From a virus: DNA of 64,000 nucleotides. Positions 1 through 8,136 of the stretch are shown here, in pieces. The position numbers and the translations under genes are program-made. Numbering within the stretch: the first letter of the stretch is position 1; each line of letters opens with the position of its first letter. The notes beneath the pieces were generated by a model, which was not told where the DNA came from, did not search any database, and was given only the letters and a program-made list of their open reading frames with translations. Where the stretch lies: IMG/VR virus record IMGVR_UViG_3300028569_002586, positions 62,001 through 126,000 of that record, one strand, 5' to 3'.

Positions 1-123
1 AAATGTGACAGTACTTGCACCACCAGTGCTGATGGAAAGTACTCTGAAGTTATAATCACGAGTAAACTCGCGATTTTGTGCTACTCTGTAGAAGTCCTGA
101 ATGAGTTGATTTACGTCTGCCAT
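1..123 (-). CDS. 19: Tail tube protein, N-terminal part (cut by window edge)
   Basis: The first 41 residues of a minus-strand gene are visible, beginning MADVNQLIQDFYR and running off the window. An N-terminal segment with DFYRVA..EFTRDYNFRVLSI resembles the start of T4-like tail tube subunits, in which a short helix precedes the first beta strand. It lies directly downstream of the tail sheath gene, the same 18-19 order as in T4. The start is supported by a late promoter box ending 5 nt upstream. The C-terminal part is not visible, so the assignment rests mainly on position. Another tube-like protein is encoded at 2476-3105, so which one is the true gp19 remains open. Confidence 0.6.
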   Translation of the reverse strand, partial: MADVNQLIQDFYRVAQNREFTRDYNFRVLSISTGGASTVTF

Positions 124-128
124 ATAAT

Positions 129-136
129 TATTTATC
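129..136 (-). promoter_or_regulatory. T4-type late promoter box GATAAATA for gp19
   Basis: GATAAATA on the minus strand ends 5 nt before the ATG at 123. The box lies just beyond the stop codon of the sheath gene, so the tube gene can be transcribed on its own. The spacing matches the other late promoters in this window. Confidence 0.75.
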
Positions 137-137
137 C

Positions 138-2432
138 TTAAGCAACAATCTCCTGGAAATTAACACCGGTTCTTGTTGCATAGAAGTTAGCAAGAATATA
201 TTCAGCTGTTCTCACAGGCTTGATGTAGATATCTATCACCAAGGTATTATCATCCACAACAGATGGTGGGTTGTTTCTTTCGTCACAAATTAACAAGTAG
301 TCATATATGCCTTGTGTATTCTTTGCATTTTCAAAGATGGGTGTCAAGGTGTTAACAACTTGTGTTCTTGTGAAGAGTGTGTTGGGTTCAAACACAAAGT
401 ACTTGATGGTATTCTTTGTGGCTGTCTCAAGATTCAAGAACAATCTGCGTACATTAATTCTATCAAATGCACTGGGTCTCTGTTGTAGTGTCTTTTGACC
501 GAAGATTACAAATCCTTCTGCAGGGAAGAAAGCCACAGGGTTGAGACCCTGTTTGTAAAGATCATCTCTTTGTTTCTGCTTAGGATATATGGCGAGATCA
601 GTTATTCCTGTTACAACACCGCGGGTAAACCCAGCAGGTGCATACCAAGGTTGATAATTTGTGTCAGTGTTTGCAAAGCTAGCTGCAGCAAACCCAGAGA
701 ATGGTACCCACACATCTAGATTTGCGGCAATATCGGATACTCTCACACATGTTGCAAATGTACAAGTGTAATTTGAATCAATTCCAGAAAATTGATTCTT
801 TAGCGGCCAATATATGTCTGTTGAGAATGCTTTGGCAGGGTTATCAATTGTCTTGAGCCCACCAGAAACAAGAATGTTTGTCAAAGGATCAAGTATCGCC
901 ATGTTGTCTTTGCGTGCATTCTGTGCAAAACTAACTAGCTCTGTGGCTACTTCAAGATATTTTGAAGCAGCATTAGGCAATGTAGTTGATCTCTGAGCAG
1001 TTAATGCATTAAATGCTGAATCATATGGCACAGAATCATCAAAGTAACCTGATGTTGCAGGGTTAAATGAGTTGACATACACTGTTCCCAGGCCTGCCTC
1101 AACAACAATATTGAGAGGATACAGATCAGAGTTATCAACCTTACCAAACAATTTCTGTAGCTTGGTTGGTACACTGCCAATCTTCTTTGTGTTAAGGTCT
1201 TGACTTGTATAGTCCCCAATTGGGAACAATGCATCAGTATCACCAATAAGATTTCTAAAGGCATTTACTGTTGCTTCTGGTGCACCAACACGTGTTGTGT
1301 AATCACCAGCGCTCTCACCATCCAATGGCTGTGCTAGACGTGTGCTTAGGAAACGGGTCTTCTTGGTAGGAACACCATTGACATTAAGCCATGTTGGTCC
1401 ATTCTTATTGGAAATGTATGGATTAATAAGAGTTATGATCTGTAAAGACTGGTCATCTTTATTCTCCATGAAAAAGCTAATGGCAGGGCCACCATTTTGA
1501 CTGTTAATCTGTCTGTTAGCATCAAATGATGCAACATAACTCTCTTCTAGAACAAATCCTAATGCAATTGTATCAGGAGAGAACACAGTTTGACGGAGTT
1601 TGAATACACCGAACACTGCTGTATCATCATACAGATCATTGCTAATTGGAAAGGTGGGGATATCTTCTAGAACTTGTGAAATGCTTCCAGCAGGGCTAGA
1701 TTTTGTAGCAGAAAGAACAAAGTCTAATCTTGCTTGTGGTAGCTCCACATAATTGGTTGTAAAGAGATTTGAGTTATTGATAGAGTAAACTTGCTGAACA
1801 GTATCATATTCTGTTGCAGGGTTGAGATTAGTATTATCTATTGCACCAAGATAATACCCTTCAAATCTGCTATTGATTGTGGATTGTGATTTATTCAGTA
1901 CAACCATTCCAGCGTATTGGAAAGAATCAATAGTACTAAATGCTGTGGCACCACCGTAGCCAGATGTATTAGCAGACCATGTAAAGGCATCGCCTCTTAG
2001 TATGCTGAGATATTCTTCTTGTGTCAATTTAACATGTGTAGGCTTGCCAAAGAAATATGTGGAAGAAGCTGCTGCAACATTTGTTGAAGAAACCCCGTTA
2101 GCATATGATACAACAGGGTATACTAGTGCACTGAAACTATCAGAGGTATCAATGCCTGATCCTTCGCCATATGGCATTCTGTATACTAAAACATCAGAAG
2201 GGCTTTGAAAAACTGCTTTAACAGTGTGGTAGAAATATCTTTCTGCACCATTGGTAGGTTGGCCGTAAATTTGTTCAAATTCTGATAGGCTTCCAACTTT
2301 AATTGCTTCTGAAACAGGGCCTTTTGTAGCGAAACCAGGGATTAAAACTGTTGTTGCAGCATTACCAACTGCTCGCAATGAAAGATCTATCTCACTTATT
2401 TGTACACCAGGACTTTGAATTACGCGCGCCAT
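138..2432 (-). CDS. 18: Tail sheath protein gp18
   Basis: This 764-residue protein is the contractile tail sheath subunit, which polymerises around the tube and contracts on infection. The N-terminus (MARVIQSPGVQISEIDLS) and the following VLIPGFATKGPVSEAIKVGS stretch are typical of myovirus sheath proteins. The C-terminal region, with RINVRRLFLNLE, FVFEPN and a closing TRTGVNFQEIVA, matches the sheath C-terminal domain that carries the inter-subunit handshake strands. Length is somewhat above T4 gp18 (659 residues), so the exposed middle domain is expanded. ATG 2432 follows a late box by 6 nt. The gene is followed immediately by the tube gene. Confidence 0.95.
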   Translation of the reverse strand: MARVIQSPGVQISEIDLSLRAVGNAATTVLIPGFATKGPVSEAIKVGSLSEFEQIYGQPTNGAERYFYHTVKAVFQSPSDVLVYRMPYGEGSGIDTSDSFSALVYPVVSYANGVSSTNVAAASSTYFFGKPTHVKLTQEEYLSILRGDAFTWSANTSGYGGATAFSTIDSFQYAGMVVLNKSQSTINSRFEGYYLGAIDNTNLNPATEYDTVQQVYSINNSNLFTTNYVELPQARLDFVLSATKSSPAGSISQVLEDIPTFPISNDLYDDTAVFGVFKLRQTVFSPDTIALGFVLEESYVASFDANRQINSQNGGPAISFFMENKDDQSLQIITLINPYISNKNGPTWLNVNGVPTKKTRFLSTRLAQPLDGESAGDYTTRVGAPEATVNAFRNLIGDTDALFPIGDYTSQDLNTKKIGSVPTKLQKLFGKVDNSDLYPLNIVVEAGLGTVYVNSFNPATSGYFDDSVPYDSAFNALTAQRSTTLPNAASKYLEVATELVSFAQNARKDNMAILDPLTNILVSGGLKTIDNPAKAFSTDIYWPLKNQFSGIDSNYTCTFATCVRVSDIAANLDVWVPFSGFAAASFANTDTNYQPWYAPAGFTRGVVTGITDLAIYPKQKQRDDLYKQGLNPVAFFPAEGFVIFGQKTLQQRPSAFDRINVRRLFLNLETATKNTIKYFVFEPNTLFTRTQVVNTLTPIFENAKNTQGIYDYLLICDERNNPPSVVDDNTLVIDIYIKPVRTAEYILANFYATRTGVNFQEIVA

Positions 2433-2438
2433 ATAAAG

Positions 2439-2446
2439 TATTTATT
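2439..2446 (-). promoter_or_regulatory. Late promoter box AATAAATA for gp18
   Basis: AATAAATA on the minus strand ends 6 nt before the gp18 ATG. No Shine-Dalgarno sequence is present between box and start. Confidence 0.75.
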
Positions 2447-2475
2447 GATTCTGAACTAAAGTTTTGAAAAAAAAA

Positions 2476-3105
2476 TTATAAACTGTCAACATTTTCTACT
2501 AATCTTACATAGAATTGTGAATAAGCAAAGGTAAAAGAGGTTTCTAGTTCATTTGAAGTGCGGTAATTTAAATCTAAAGCACCTAAGCTTATTGGAAAAG
2601 CTTTTTTAAAAATAAATTCTACAGTGCGTTTATCATATTCATCTAGAGAAAATAAAGACAAGTCAGCAGTATAATCAATGTCCACAATGGGTTTTTTAGC
2701 TCTATCAGTTGGATTAAAAAATTTACCTGTAAGATTATTTTTATCATACAAACCTGTGGCATCATCATTCAAGAAATTAAGCCAAGAGTATATTGTCCAA
2801 TAATTGTTGAATCTGTTGTCCACAGTGAACCCTACAGAAACAGGGTCCCATGCAGGGCGTGTGAGACTGGATTGTGCGTATGTCTGACCTCCATATAATG
2901 TATCAACTTTGGGTATATTGATTGCAGGTATGGCAGCAGAAAAAACAGAAAACTGAATAGAGTCAAAAGATACTTTTTCATCTCTTCTTTCAAACTTGCT
3001 ATCTGTCTTTCTTATGCTAGGTGGCAAATTGAGAACCAGTAAAAATTTATCTTGACGTTGTTTGTTAAAAGGGCTTTGAATGTATGTGCTGTTCAGATCT
3101 GTCAT
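2476..3105 (-). CDS. Tail tube-like structural protein
   Basis: This 209-residue late protein has features of the tail tube/baseplate beta-barrel fold: an N-terminal DKFLLVLNLPPSIR strand, then FSAAIPAINIPKVDTLYGGQT, resembling the segment in tube proteins that contacts the sheath, then a WTIYSWLNFL helix and alternating strands. The ATG overlaps the terminase stop by 4 bases. A clear Shine-Dalgarno GGAGG lies 8 nt upstream inside the terminase gene (3114-3118), as expected for an operon-internal gene. It could be gp19 itself, a second tube paralogue or a baseplate/tail-end protein such as gp54 or gp48. The fold call is by pattern only. Confidence 0.55.
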   Translation of the reverse strand: MTDLNSTYIQSPFNKQRQDKFLLVLNLPPSIRKTDSKFERRDEKVSFDSIQFSVFSAAIPAINIPKVDTLYGGQTYAQSSLTRPAWDPVSVGFTVDNRFNNYWTIYSWLNFLNDDATGLYDKNNLTGKFFNPTDRAKKPIVDIDYTADLSLFSLDEYDKRTVEFIFKKAFPISLGALDLNYRTSNELETSFTFAYSQFYVRLVENVDSL

Positions 3106-4799
3106 TTTAGAAACCTCCAGCCTTGTCCTTGCAAGTCACTGACATCATTGAAATTGTTTTCATTATTTCCTTGCATGATAATAGGCAAGGGTGTGAAAGC
3201 TGTTCTGTCTTTTTCATTGTTGTATGAACTTGATGGGTTCACATAATATTTAATGCCATAGTCCAGTGCTCGTATCTTTAACGGTTTTTTATTGTCATCA
3301 AATTCCACAATCTCAAGATACTTTTCTGCTAACTCATTTTCAAGAATAATTAAAGCCCATACCAGAGACATCACTCTGTCATCCCAATTGTCTGCTCCAG
3401 GTTTGGTACTCCATGTGCCATTGGCATGACGAATAAAATTCTTAAGCTCAATGAGCGTTTGCATATCACGAATCTTGACCACTCTTAGCTCATTAATCCA
3501 GTAGCGCATATTGGTGATGCCTTTATACTTTGTATTAGTGTGGGCTTGTACACCAATTTTATTGACCAGTGCTCTGATGCCATATGAAACAATGTTTTCA
3601 TAATTGTGAGTATTTTTAAGTTGATCGACAACCTGGGCACCACAATTGTTCCTTTCAATTAGTGCCAGAGGCGCACCCCAGTGCTGCAATATGTCAAAAA
3701 GTTTAGCAGTAAAATTATAAGGAGAAATGTTTCTATTATGATAAGTGGCAACTTGAGTGATGTTTCTAAGATCAGTTATATCTAGTATTTGTATGACACT
3801 TGCAGCTTCACCAACACCTTCACTTATATCCACACCAGCCACATACACATGATCTTGCTTAAAAGTGTCCCACAACAGATAGCTACCCTCATCATACACA
3901 AATTCAGGCTCCATTACTTCAGCTTTTAATTCTTCGAAAAGCTTTTCATTAATAGAACTCTCTCCTGTTTGAATAAACTCATTACAGAATTCTTGACTAA
4001 ATGCTTCAACGCTGCCTAGAGTGCGGATGGTCTTTTCTTTCCATTCCTCATCTCTGCCTGGAACTTCCCACCAATCCACTCTTTCAGAGTGCCATCCATT
4101 TTTACCTTCAAGTGCACCAGTGTAGAGTTCATGAAAAAGATTTCCTGTACCGTTTGGAGTTGAAGCAACAAATATTTTTGATTTCTTGGAACTGGATATG
4201 ATGGGATATACAGATTTCCAAAAAGCTTCTACAAGATGATTGTCAATAAAAGCTAATTCATCTAATATAAGGCAATTTACAGATGAACCTCTGCCTGCAT
4301 CACTTGATGTAGTAGAAATGCCAATGGAGCTTCCATTGCCCAGGGTCATGGAAGTTTTGCCATACTCTACAGCGCCAGGCTTTATGTAATTAGGTAGCTG
4401 CTCATAAGCTAATCGTATTCTCTTGAAAATGTTAATTGCTGTACTCTCTTTGTTTGCCACAACTAATATGTTCTGATCTTCATTGAAGCATGCAACCCAC
4501 AAGGCATATATGGTCATCATGGTACTTTTGCCTGATTGTCTAGAAGAAAGCAGCACAACAAATCTGTTATCCCTCAATGCTCTCAAGATTTTTTTCTGAT
4601 ATCCATGCAGAGCAATTTTTTCACGACCTCTGTCAAGATTTACTATATAAAAAAAGTTTTCTGCAAAATATAAAATATTTTTTCTGCACTTATCAATGTC
4701 TTTTACCCATTCAGGGTGATCAGCATAATTAAATGATGCATCAGGCCGTGGTAGATTTTGATTACCAAGATAAAATTGTTTGCTGTTCTTATCGGTCAT
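3102..4799 (-). CDS. 17: Terminase large subunit gp17
   Basis: This 565-residue protein is the DNA-packaging motor ATPase and headful nuclease. The N-terminal ATPase domain has Walker A SSRQSGKST near residue 87, Walker B CLILDELAFI near 178, and the coupling motif VASTPNGTGN near 213. The C-terminal RNase H-like nuclease domain begins with AGVDISEGVG, with further acidic residues in LIERNN and DNWDDRVMSL. No intron or intein interrupts it. It is divergent from the plus-strand gene at 4816 and shares with it a near-palindromic late promoter region. The stop overlaps the following tube-like gene. Confidence 0.95.
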   Translation of the reverse strand: MTDKNSKQFYLGNQNLPRPDASFNYADHPEWVKDIDKCRKNILYFAENFFYIVNLDRGREKIALHGYQKKILRALRDNRFVVLLSSRQSGKSTMMTIYALWVACFNEDQNILVVANKESTAINIFKRIRLAYEQLPNYIKPGAVEYGKTSMTLGNGSSIGISTTSSDAGRGSSVNCLILDELAFIDNHLVEAFWKSVYPIISSSKKSKIFVASTPNGTGNLFHELYTGALEGKNGWHSERVDWWEVPGRDEEWKEKTIRTLGSVEAFSQEFCNEFIQTGESSINEKLFEELKAEVMEPEFVYDEGSYLLWDTFKQDHVYVAGVDISEGVGEAASVIQILDITDLRNITQVATYHNRNISPYNFTAKLFDILQHWGAPLALIERNNCGAQVVDQLKNTHNYENIVSYGIRALVNKIGVQAHTNTKYKGITNMRYWINELRVVKIRDMQTLIELKNFIRHANGTWSTKPGADNWDDRVMSLVWALIILENELAEKYLEIVEFDDNKKPLKIRALDYGIKYYVNPSSSYNNEKDRTAFTPLPIIMQGNNENNFNDVSDLQGQGWRFLK

Positions 4800-4802
4800 T
4801 TA

Positions 4803-4816
4803 CATAAATATTTACA
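4803..4816. promoter_or_regulatory. Back-to-back late promoter boxes (bidirectional)
   Basis: CATAAATA on the plus strand (4803-4810) ends 5 nt before ATG 4816. The overlapping TATTTACA (4809-4816) reads TGTAAATA on the minus strand, 9 nt before the terminase ATG. The AAATATTT core is palindromic and can serve both directions. Confidence 0.6.
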
Positions 4817-5673
4817 TGAACAAAGCACGCGAACTAGTAGAAATGGGAAATCTTTATAATGAGAAGGTTACGTTCCCTCCAAAGGGTACATTTGAATTGG
4901 CAAAAGATGCTAAAGAGAAGAAAAAACCTTTTGTTGGTAAGCCTACAGGTCCTGAAGGCTCACAAGGATTCAGGCAAGATGCCATTACAGACCCTAAAGT
5001 TACTAAGAATAAAGAAACCTTTCAAGACGTGAAAAAGTTTTCCGCAGAAAAATTTCATGAAAAAGTTGGAAAAAGTGAGACCAAGAATATAAATAATTGT
5101 ATGAGCAACATATTTGATAAACTTTTTGAAGACGTAATGGGCCTTTCCCAAGATGATCAAGACGCACAAGATCTTGGTCTACCAGCAGCTGCTGGTGCTG
5201 AGAAAGCCGAAACCCCAGAGGGCGGTGAAGAGACAGTAACCATTACTCTTGACAAAGCTCTTGCTCAGAAGCTTCATGACGTTTTGATGTCTGCCATGGG
5301 TGGTGAAGAAGAAGTTCCTGAAGCCCCAGAAGGGGAAGAAAATGCTGAACATTCAGAGGACCATGGAAATGGTGAACAAGAGAATGCTGAAGAAATTGCT
5401 GGTGAAGGCACTGAGACGACAGAAGTCAAACCTGCTGCAGGTCAGTCTTTGCAGGGTAAAAGCAATAAAGTTGGTGGAACAGTAGATAGTCTTGTTGCTA
5501 AAGGCGGTGGAGATGGCAAAGTTAAGAGTGAAGTTGATGGCAAAGGTAAGGATGAAGGTCATGCCTTAGTTGGTAGCGGTGTCAAGGGTGGTGCTCCAAC
5601 ATCTCCTAAAGGGAAAGCCAATGTAGTAGCTGGTAAAGCTTCTAATGTTGGTCATTATCTCTTCCAGAAATAA
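4816..5673 (+). CDS. Acidic late protein, possible head-internal or core protein
   Basis: This 285-residue protein is unrecognised. The ATG at 4816 is preferred to the upstream in-frame TTG at 4780 because a late box ends exactly 5 nt before it. The N-terminus (MNKARELVEMGNLYNEK) is followed by a lysine-rich region, a segment MSNIFDKLFEDVMGL, a very acidic middle (many GGEE, PEGEE repeats) and a G/K-rich, low-complexity C-terminus. Composition and late expression resemble prohead core or internal proteins of T4-like phages, and ELVE could be a gp21-type cleavage site. A strong intrinsic terminator follows. Confidence 0.5.
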   Translation: MNKARELVEMGNLYNEKVTFPPKGTFELAKDAKEKKKPFVGKPTGPEGSQGFRQDAITDPKVTKNKETFQDVKKFSAEKFHEKVGKSETKNINNCMSNIFDKLFEDVMGLSQDDQDAQDLGLPAAAGAEKAETPEGGEETVTITLDKALAQKLHDVLMSAMGGEEEVPEAPEGEENAEHSEDHGNGEQENAEEIAGEGTETTEVKPAAGQSLQGKSNKVGGTVDSLVAKGGGDGKVKSEVDGKGKDEGHALVGSGVKGGAPTSPKGKANVVAGKASNVGHYLFQK

Positions 5674-5690
5674 TAGATACTTACAAAATA

Positions 5691-5723
5691 AAAAAAGCCT
5701 AACGAAAGTTAGGCTTTTTTTTT
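5691..5723 (+). terminator. Rho-independent terminator
   Basis: A perfect 7-bp stem GCCTAAC/GTTAGGC closes a GAAA tetraloop (5697-5714) and is followed by nine T residues and preceded by an A tract. It would end transcription of the 4816 gene. The A/T tracts pair, so it could act on the minus strand too, but no minus-strand gene ends there. Confidence 0.95.
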
Positions 5724-5724
5724 G

Positions 5725-5732
5725 ATTAAATA
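5725..5732 (+). promoter_or_regulatory. Late promoter box ATTAAATA
   Basis: ATTAAATA ends 5 nt before ATG 5738. It directly follows the terminator, so the downstream gene pair starts a new late unit. Confidence 0.6.
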
Positions 5733-5737
5733 ACTAC

Positions 5738-6046
5738 ATGGACTCTTTTAAGAAATTTTTCAATATTAACATAGGCACAAAGAAGAGGCACATGCATCCT
5801 ATTCTGAATACCAAGCGTCCACATGAAACAGTGCCAGTCATGCATAGAACCAAGAAAGACATCTACAAGTTTAAGATACTAAAGAAGATGCAGTCAGGTA
5901 CAAAGATTATAACAAATCGTGAAGCACAAGAATTAATGAAAAGATTCAATGTAAAATTCTCTACAGACAATAAGGCCACTCTAGGCAACACAGGCATTTC
6001 ACTATACAAAAATCCAAATGGGGAAGGTTATATTTTACACAAATGA
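5738..6046 (+). CDS. Small basic late protein with CTS-like N-terminus
   Basis: This 102-residue protein of unknown function is rich in lysine and arginine. It begins MDSFKKFFNINIG, similar in hydrophobic spacing (MxxFxxFF) to the capsid-targeting-like N-termini of other late proteins here, but lacks the glutamate expected at a gp21 cleavage site. The C-terminus ends ISLYKNPNGEGYILHK. Its stop overlaps the gp14 start (ATGA), so the two are co-translated. A virion location is an inference from late expression and basic charge. Confidence 0.6.
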   Translation: MDSFKKFFNINIGTKKRHMHPILNTKRPHETVPVMHRTKKDIYKFKILKKMQSGTKIITNREAQELMKRFNVKFSTDNKATLGNTGISLYKNPNGEGYILHK

Positions 6047-6786
6047 CAAACGAAGATTGCACAAATTATTTCAAGGGTAATCCTGATATAAAGACATATC
6101 CAGAGTCAAAGAATACTACAAATGATTGCTTTTCATTTGTTGATAAAGATAATACAGCAGGTGAAAGAGATTTGTATTCTAACTACTGGAAAGAACAGAT
6201 TGGTCTGTATGGTCAAAAAGTAGGGTATATTCTGCATAACTATAACCTCAACTTGAGCGGCAATAATCTGTATGGAGAGCAACCTACCCAGCAATATTCG
6301 CCACCTGTGACAATTAAGATGCTGGTTAATTTGAATGAAAATGCCTTGATGCTTTCAAAGTATGGATTGCAGTCAGATGATGAGTTGACTGCTTTTGTGC
6401 ACATTAGCTCTTTCTATGAAGCTTTTGGATATGGTGCAGAGCCAAAATCTGGTGACTTGTTCCAGCTAACAGAATATGGTGATGACAGGCCAGGTGGCAG
6501 AACAGGAAAGATATTTGAGATAACAGAGCGTCTGGATGAAGATGTGGCTCAAATTAACCCACTAATGGGTCATTATGTTTGGTTGTTAAAGGCTAAGCGC
6601 TTTGAATACAGCTTTGAACCAGGTCTTTCTGGAGGGGAAGTTGTTAACCAACAAGTGTTTGATGACACTAAAAACCCCAGTGCTTCAGGTGCTAGCAAGC
6701 CTTATTCATTCAGTGCGGATGTGGCGTCAAAAGATATATTTGATTATAGCAAGACAAATTATGATAGTGCTTACGGTGGTTATTAA
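6043..6786 (+). CDS. 14: Neck protein gp14
   Basis: This 247-residue protein resembles T4 gp14, which with gp13 forms the neck that seals the filled head and joins it to the tail. Recognisable features are an early YWKEQIGLYGQKVGY segment, a central SGDLFQLTEYG and GKIFEITER, then YVWLLKAKRFEYSFEPG, matching the GDL(I/F)..P/L...FEI..V pattern of gp14. The C-terminal DxFDYSxTxYDxxYGGY tail is typical of cyanophage-type homologues. It starts with ATG overlapping the previous stop and shares the 5725 late promoter. Confidence 0.75.
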   Translation: MTNEDCTNYFKGNPDIKTYPESKNTTNDCFSFVDKDNTAGERDLYSNYWKEQIGLYGQKVGYILHNYNLNLSGNNLYGEQPTQQYSPPVTIKMLVNLNENALMLSKYGLQSDDELTAFVHISSFYEAFGYGAEPKSGDLFQLTEYGDDRPGGRTGKIFEITERLDEDVAQINPLMGHYVWLLKAKRFEYSFEPGLSGGEVVNQQVFDDTKNPSASGASKPYSFSADVASKDIFDYSKTNYDSAYGGY

Positions 6787-7043
6787 AGATCCAGATTGTT
6801 ATGCATTGTGACAGGCAAAGGCTTGTTTAAGCACAATGCAATGAACTCATCTGCTTCTCTGCATGTGGAAAATTCAACTTTTAGTTGGGTTCTATTTTCC
6901 TTGACAAAATTATACTCAAACTTATTATCTTTTTTTCTTATGGTAAGAAGCTTGTAGATGCCATCTTCAAAGAGCTTGGTCTTTGGATGTGCCTTGATTG
7001 AGTATTTGTTTACTTTAAAAGTGGTTCCGGAAATGAAATGCAT
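6783..7043 (-). CDS. Conserved small late protein, unknown
   Basis: This 86-residue protein is unrecognised. It is predicted mixed alpha/beta: a YKLLTIRKKDNKFEYNFV strand pair, then VEFSTCREADEFIALCL, which looks like a helix. It is the last gene of a five-gene minus-strand unit that starts at a late promoter at 8537. Start ATG lies inside the upstream gene (34-base overlap), implying translational coupling. The stop overlaps the gp14 stop region by 4 bases on the other strand. Confidence 0.6.
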   Translation of the reverse strand: MHFISGTTFKVNKYSIKAHPKTKLFEDGIYKLLTIRKKDNKFEYNFVKENRTQLKVEFSTCREADEFIALCLNKPLPVTMHNNLDL

Positions 7044-7318
7044 ATGGGATTGCTTGTTGTTTGAATGTTAGTTTTTTCATTAAACTCAATTTCATCAACC
7101 ATGGATTCATGTCTTTCAACAATATATTTTTGAAAAGCAAGAGGCTTGATCCAATCAAAATCCTTGTTGCTGTTGAGTTTCATTTGATGAGCCTTCTTGC
7201 AGACCAATTCAATGCCTTCTATTAAGCTTAACCAACGAGCATACTCCACCATGCTCATCTTATGCTCTTTAGTTTTGCCTTGAATGTTAACTGCTTTTTT
7301 TGGTGTTTGAGATTCCAT
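7010..7318 (-). CDS. Small late protein, unknown
   Basis: This 102-residue protein is unrecognised. The N-terminus is polar and lysine-rich. A helical middle (MVEYARWLSLIEGIELVCKK) and an IKPLAFQKYIVERHE segment follow. It overlaps both neighbours in the 6783-8531 minus-strand unit, so is probably made late and co-translated. No membrane segment or catalytic motif is seen. Confidence 0.6.
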   Translation of the reverse strand: MESQTPKKAVNIQGKTKEHKMSMVEYARWLSLIEGIELVCKKAHQMKLNSNKDFDWIKPLAFQKYIVERHESMVDEIEFNEKTNIQTTSNPICISFPEPLLK

Positions 7319-7730
7319 ATCCTATTATTATCATGAAAAGCTTGCGGGCGTCAAATACTTTTTTATCTATTTTTAAAGCATTTACTAGATTATTATGAAT
7401 GCTGAGATTATTTTCGAAGTTCTTAAAGATAGCTTCTAAGCTCTGTGTCATGGCTTGCTGTTTTTCAACCTCTATGGTTGTGTCCTTGAGCATATTACTA
7501 TAGAAATTAACAAACAAGAGCATGATATTTTTAAGAAAAGCGGCATCATCATTGTTGGAGGTTTTATAAAAATTATACCCTAAATCAAAATATTTTCTGA
7601 GTTCAAAAGGTATAATCTCCTGAATGCATTGGAAAAATTTATCAGCATCAAATTTTTGAGCTGGTGGTGCATCAAGAGAGGTTGCAGGTTTAACAGTAGT
7701 AATTGTGTCAATGCTATTCGAGTTTTGCAT
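7287..7730 (-). CDS. Late protein, unknown, helical
   Basis: This 147-residue protein is unrecognised. The ATG at 7730 (MQNSNSID) is chosen over the upstream in-frame start because it leaves only a short overlap with the preceding gene. After a polar, proline-containing N-terminus comes a helix-rich body (FFQCIQEIIPFELRKYF, AAFLKNIMLLFVNFYSNML). The hydrophobic helices look amphipathic rather than membrane-spanning. It is the third gene of the minus-strand late unit. Confidence 0.55.
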   Translation of the reverse strand: MQNSNSIDTITTVKPATSLDAPPAQKFDADKFFQCIQEIIPFELRKYFDLGYNFYKTSNNDDAAFLKNIMLLFVNFYSNMLKDTTIEVEKQQAMTQSLEAIFKNFENNLSIHNNLVNALKIDKKVFDARKLFMIIIGYGISNTKKSS

Positions 7731-8136
7731 TTGAAATAATTTCTGGCTTTGTTGTATCTGTATCAGCGATTGGCTCAGTAGCAATTGCTGTAAAGGGCTC
7801 TACTAGTACTGTTATTGTCTTCTGACAATCATTGCATTTGTATCTGTTGTCTGTATTGAATCTGAAAGGAACTAGCTGCTTTATTTGTTTGTGGCAAGGG
7901 CATTTCACCTCAACACCCTGATAGCTAAATTCCCGGATACGATCATTTTCCAGGGCCTTGTTCTTGAGCTCAACGTATGAATCTGTAAAGCGGTCAATGG
8001 CGTAGTTGATGACAAATTGTATGCATATGCCAAAGAACAATCCAAGGTAAAAATTTAATCCCATTGTGTTGAACACAACACCAGATATTACAGAGATAGA
8101 TGCAAGCAAAAATAATCTGAATAGTACTGATCCCAT
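7714..8136 (-). CDS. Small membrane protein with zinc-ribbon
   Basis: This 140-residue protein is unrecognised as a family. Two N-terminal hydrophobic segments (LFRLFLLASISVISGVVF and LNFYLGLFFGICIQFVI) form a likely helical hairpin in the membrane, followed by a soluble part with CPCHK and CNDC cysteine pairs (residues about 79-104), a probable zinc ribbon. The ATG at 8136 overlaps the preceding stop as TGATG and is preferred to the TTG one codon earlier. Late expression and membrane topology could suit a role at the infected-cell envelope, but this is inference. Confidence 0.6.
   Translation of the reverse strand: MGSVLFRLFLLASISVISGVVFNTMGLNFYLGLFFGICIQFVINYAIDRFTDSYVELKNKALENDRIREFSYQGVEVKCPCHKQIKQLVPFRFNTDNRYKCNDCQKTITVLVEPFTAIATEPIADTDTTKPEIISNAKLE

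Noticed and set aside
2460-2475. Run of A/T after the 2476-3105 gene as a terminator
   Set aside because: A T tract is present on the minus strand but no stable stem precedes it.
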